Shown here one piece after another: positions 62,397 through 64,000 of a stretch of DNA of 64,000 nt. The position numbers were made by a program, and so were the translations under genes. Below the pieces are notes generated by a model. The model saw only the letters and a list, made by a program, of their open reading frames with translations. It did not search any database and was not told the origin of the DNA. Source of the stretch: Tistlia consotensis USBA 355 (GTDB lineage: Bacteria; Pseudomonadota; Alphaproteobacteria; Kiloniellales; DSM-21159); assembly GCF_900177295.1 (NCBI RefSeq), contig NZ_FWZX01000023.1, positions 1 to 64,000 on the forward strand. The letters run 5' to 3'. Position 1 is the stretch's first letter, and every line of letters begins with the position of its first letter.

Positions 62397-63656
62397 TTGC
62401 GGATCGCGGTTCTGGGAGCCGGCCTCGCCGGAGTCACCTGCGCCTGGCGCCTGGCCAAGGACGGCCACGAGGTCACGGTCGTCGATCGCGGCGAGACCGC
62501 GGCCAACTTCACCTCCTACGCCAACGCGGGCTTGGTCGCGCCCGGCCATGCCTATGCCTGGTCCTCGCCGAAGGCGCCGGGCATGCTGCTGCGCTCGCTG
62601 TGGCGCGACGACCAGGCGCTGCGCTTCCGGCCCAACCTGGATCCGGCGCTGTGGCGCTGGACCGTCAAGTTCCTGCTGCAGTGCACCAGCGAGCGCGCGC
62701 GCATCAACACGACCACCAAGGTGCGGCTCTGCCTCTATTCCCAGCAGTGCCTGCAGGCGGTCGTCGCCGAGACCGGCGTCGCCTACGACGGCCGCGGCGG
62801 CGGGCTGCTCTATCTCTATCGCCGGCCGGCCAGCTTCGAGGCGGCGGTCGCCAAGATGGCGATCCTGACCGGCGAGGGCGTCGAGCTGCAGGCCCTGGAT
62901 CCGGCGGCTGCGGCGGCCATCGATCCGGCCCTGGCGCCGGTCGCCGGCCGCCTGGCCGGCGCGGTCTTCGCGCCGGGCGACGAGAGCGGCGACTCGCGCC
63001 GCTTCACCATCGAGCTGGCCAAGGCCTGCGAGGCCAGGGGCGTGACCTTCCGCTGGGGCGAGACCGTGCAGCGCCTGGCGGTCGAGGGCGACCGCGTGGC
63101 CCGGGTCGCGACCGACAGGGGCGGCGTCGAGGCCGATGCCTACGTCCTGGCCCTCGGCGTCTACAGCCCGCATCTGGCGCGCGACCTCGGCCTCGACCTG
63201 CCGATCTATCCGGTCAAGGGCTACTCGGTGACGATCCCGACCGCCGGCGGCAGCGACGTGCCGCGCCTCGGCGGCGTCGACGAGGACAACCTGGTCGCCT
63301 ACTGCCCGATGGGCGAGCGGCTGCGGGTCACCGCGACCGCCGAGTTCGCCGGCTACGACACCAGCCACCGCCCGTCCGACTTCCGCTACATGGTCAAGAC
63401 CGCGCGCGAGCTGTTCCCCGAGGCCGGCGACTACGAGCGGCCGGACTATTGGGCTTGCCTCAGGCCGATGACCCCGACCAACATTCCGATCCTGGGCCGC
63501 AGCCGGCACCGCAACCTGTTCCTCAACACCGGCCACGGCCACATGGGCTGGACCATGGCCTGCGGCACCGCCGAGATCGTCGCCGACGCGATCGCCGGCC
63601 GCCGGCCCGGCATCGACACCGCCGGCATGACCCTGCCGGGCCTCGACCTCCACTGA
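62397..63656 (+). CDS. FAD-dependent D-amino-acid dehydrogenase-like oxidoreductase
   Basis: A 419-residue DAO-family flavoprotein. Starting from TTG (62397-62399) behind GGAGGGG it opens MRIAVLGAGLAGVTCAWRLAKDGHEVTVVDRGE, the GxGxxG FAD motif. ANAGLVAPGHAYAWSSP matches the DadA pattern, and the C-terminal FAD motif is NLFLNTGHGHMGWTMACG. DadA-type enzymes oxidise D-amino acids, passing electrons to quinone. It is followed 14 bp later by an Asp/Glu-racemase-superfamily gene, suggesting a D-amino-acid or related pathway. Confidence 0.9.
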   Translation: MRIAVLGAGLAGVTCAWRLAKDGHEVTVVDRGETAANFTSYANAGLVAPGHAYAWSSPKAPGMLLRSLWRDDQALRFRPNLDPALWRWTVKFLLQCTSERARINTTTKVRLCLYSQQCLQAVVAETGVAYDGRGGGLLYLYRRPASFEAAVAKMAILTGEGVELQALDPAAAAAIDPALAPVAGRLAGAVFAPGDESGDSRRFTIELAKACEARGVTFRWGETVQRLAVEGDRVARVATDRGGVEADAYVLALGVYSPHLARDLGLDLPIYPVKGYSVTIPTAGGSDVPRLGGVDEDNLVAYCPMGERLRVTATAEFAGYDTSHRPSDFRYMVKTARELFPEAGDYERPDYWACLRPMTPTNIPILGRSRHRNLFLNTGHGHMGWTMACGTAEIVADAIAGRRPGIDTAGMTLPGLDLH

Positions 63657-63670
63657 CGGGAGACAGCGCG

Positions 63671-64000
63671 ATGACCAGCCAGCCCCTCAGCCAGCCCTCG
63701 GCCGACGTCCAGCCGGTCTCGAAGCAGCACATGGCGCACGCGCTCGACGGCGGCCTGGCCGGCCGGGCGCGGATCGGGCTGATCGTGCTGGCCAGCGACC
63801 ATACGATCGAGCACGAGTTCCACCGCGTGCTGGCGCCGCTCGAGGGCGTCACGGCCTACGGTGCCCGGGTGCGCAACGATCCGCGCATCACGCCCGAGAC
63901 CCTGGCCGCCATGGAGGCCCGGATCGCGGAGGCGACCGACCTGATCCTGCCGGGCGTGCCGCTCGACGTCGTCGGCTATGGCTGCACCTCCGCCTCCATG
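63671..64000 (+). CDS. Asp/Glu racemase superfamily protein (maleate isomerase-like), truncated by window edge
   Basis: 110 codons are visible from the ATG at 63671, with GGGAGA upstream. After a polar leader of about 30 residues the sequence reads RARIGLIVLASDHTIEHEFH and then LDVVGYGCTSAS. GYGCTSAS carries the first catalytic cysteine of the aspartate/glutamate racemase superfamily, in the form seen in arylmalonate decarboxylase and maleate cis-trans isomerase. The second cysteine would lie beyond 64000. It is the second gene of an operon with the DadA-like gene. Confidence 0.85.
   Translation, partial: MTSQPLSQPSADVQPVSKQHMAHALDGGLAGRARIGLIVLASDHTIEHEFHRVLAPLEGVTAYGARVRNDPRITPETLAAMEARIAEATDLILPGVPLDVVGYGCTSASM

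Overview
The window is very GC-rich DNA (well above 65% by eye, not computed) with dense, short-spaced gene packing. Several features point to an alphaproteobacterium of the Rhodospirillales type: a three-gene proton-translocating transhydrogenase (pntA1-pntA2-pntB), a COQ9-family gene beside def and rpsU, hisZ paired with purA, a DUF6476-like gene beside an RluD-type pseudouridine synthase and rpoH, and PQQ-alcohol-dehydrogenase-associated ABC transporter genes. The assignment is by gene content only. I see no rRNA, CRISPR array, insertion sequence, integrase or prophage. One tRNA (Glu, anticodon CTC) is present.

Layout. 1-8.1 kb: an AraC-family regulator cut by the left edge, a NitT/TauT-type ABC importer (binding protein, permease, ATPase) on the minus strand and, divergently, a five-gene exported/ABC cluster of the lut/ped type known from lanthanide- and PQQ-dependent alcohol oxidation. 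The dehydrogenase itself is not in the window. 8.1-15.5 kb: an LprI-like secreted protein, a LuxR-type regulator and a tripartite exporter (HlyD, double-ATPase RbbA-like fusion, second ABC-2 permease). 15.9-20.4 kb: an unusual signalling block in which response regulator, outer-membrane beta-barrel, small phosphate-binding-like periplasmic protein and histidine kinase follow one another. 20.7-26.6 kb: a tightly overlapping four-gene biosynthetic cassette (thermostable-hemolysin family, acyl ligase, haem-oxygenase-like di-iron enzyme, SDR), then a TPR protein, a methyltransferase and a nucleoside 2-deoxyribosyltransferase-like gene.

26.6-33.8 kb: tRNA-Glu, threonine aldolase, a Nudix-like protein, DUF6476-like gene, rluD, rpoH, and a tail-anchored pseudokinase with a small membrane partner. 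33.9-40.1 kb: a TetR-controlled HlyD/ATPase/ABC-2 exporter and an XRE-regulator/MFS divergent pair, both with clear palindromic operator candidates. 40.1-47.9 kb: housekeeping genes purA, hisZ, hisS, COQ9, def and rpsU, interrupted by a LysE/cupin/LysR set. 48-54 kb: Bcr/CflA exporter, PhoD phosphatase, HutD, 3-hydroxyacyl-CoA dehydrogenase, hemerythrin-like protein and queF. 54.3-62.1 kb: the pnt operon, a secreted VWA protein, an OmpR/EnvZ-type two-component pair and a DegP-type protease. 62.4-64 kb: a D-amino-acid-dehydrogenase-like oxidoreductase and an Asp/Glu-racemase-superfamily gene cut by the right edge.

The best candidates for little-described biology are the 20.7-24.4 kb cassette (its di-iron ligand set is complete, while its acyl ligase has Arg in place of the usual A10 lysine), the pseudokinase pair at 31.2-33.8 kb, and the regulator-porin-binding protein-kinase block. 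The most striking non-coding structure is a nearly perfect inverted repeat with 33-bp arms just upstream of purA.
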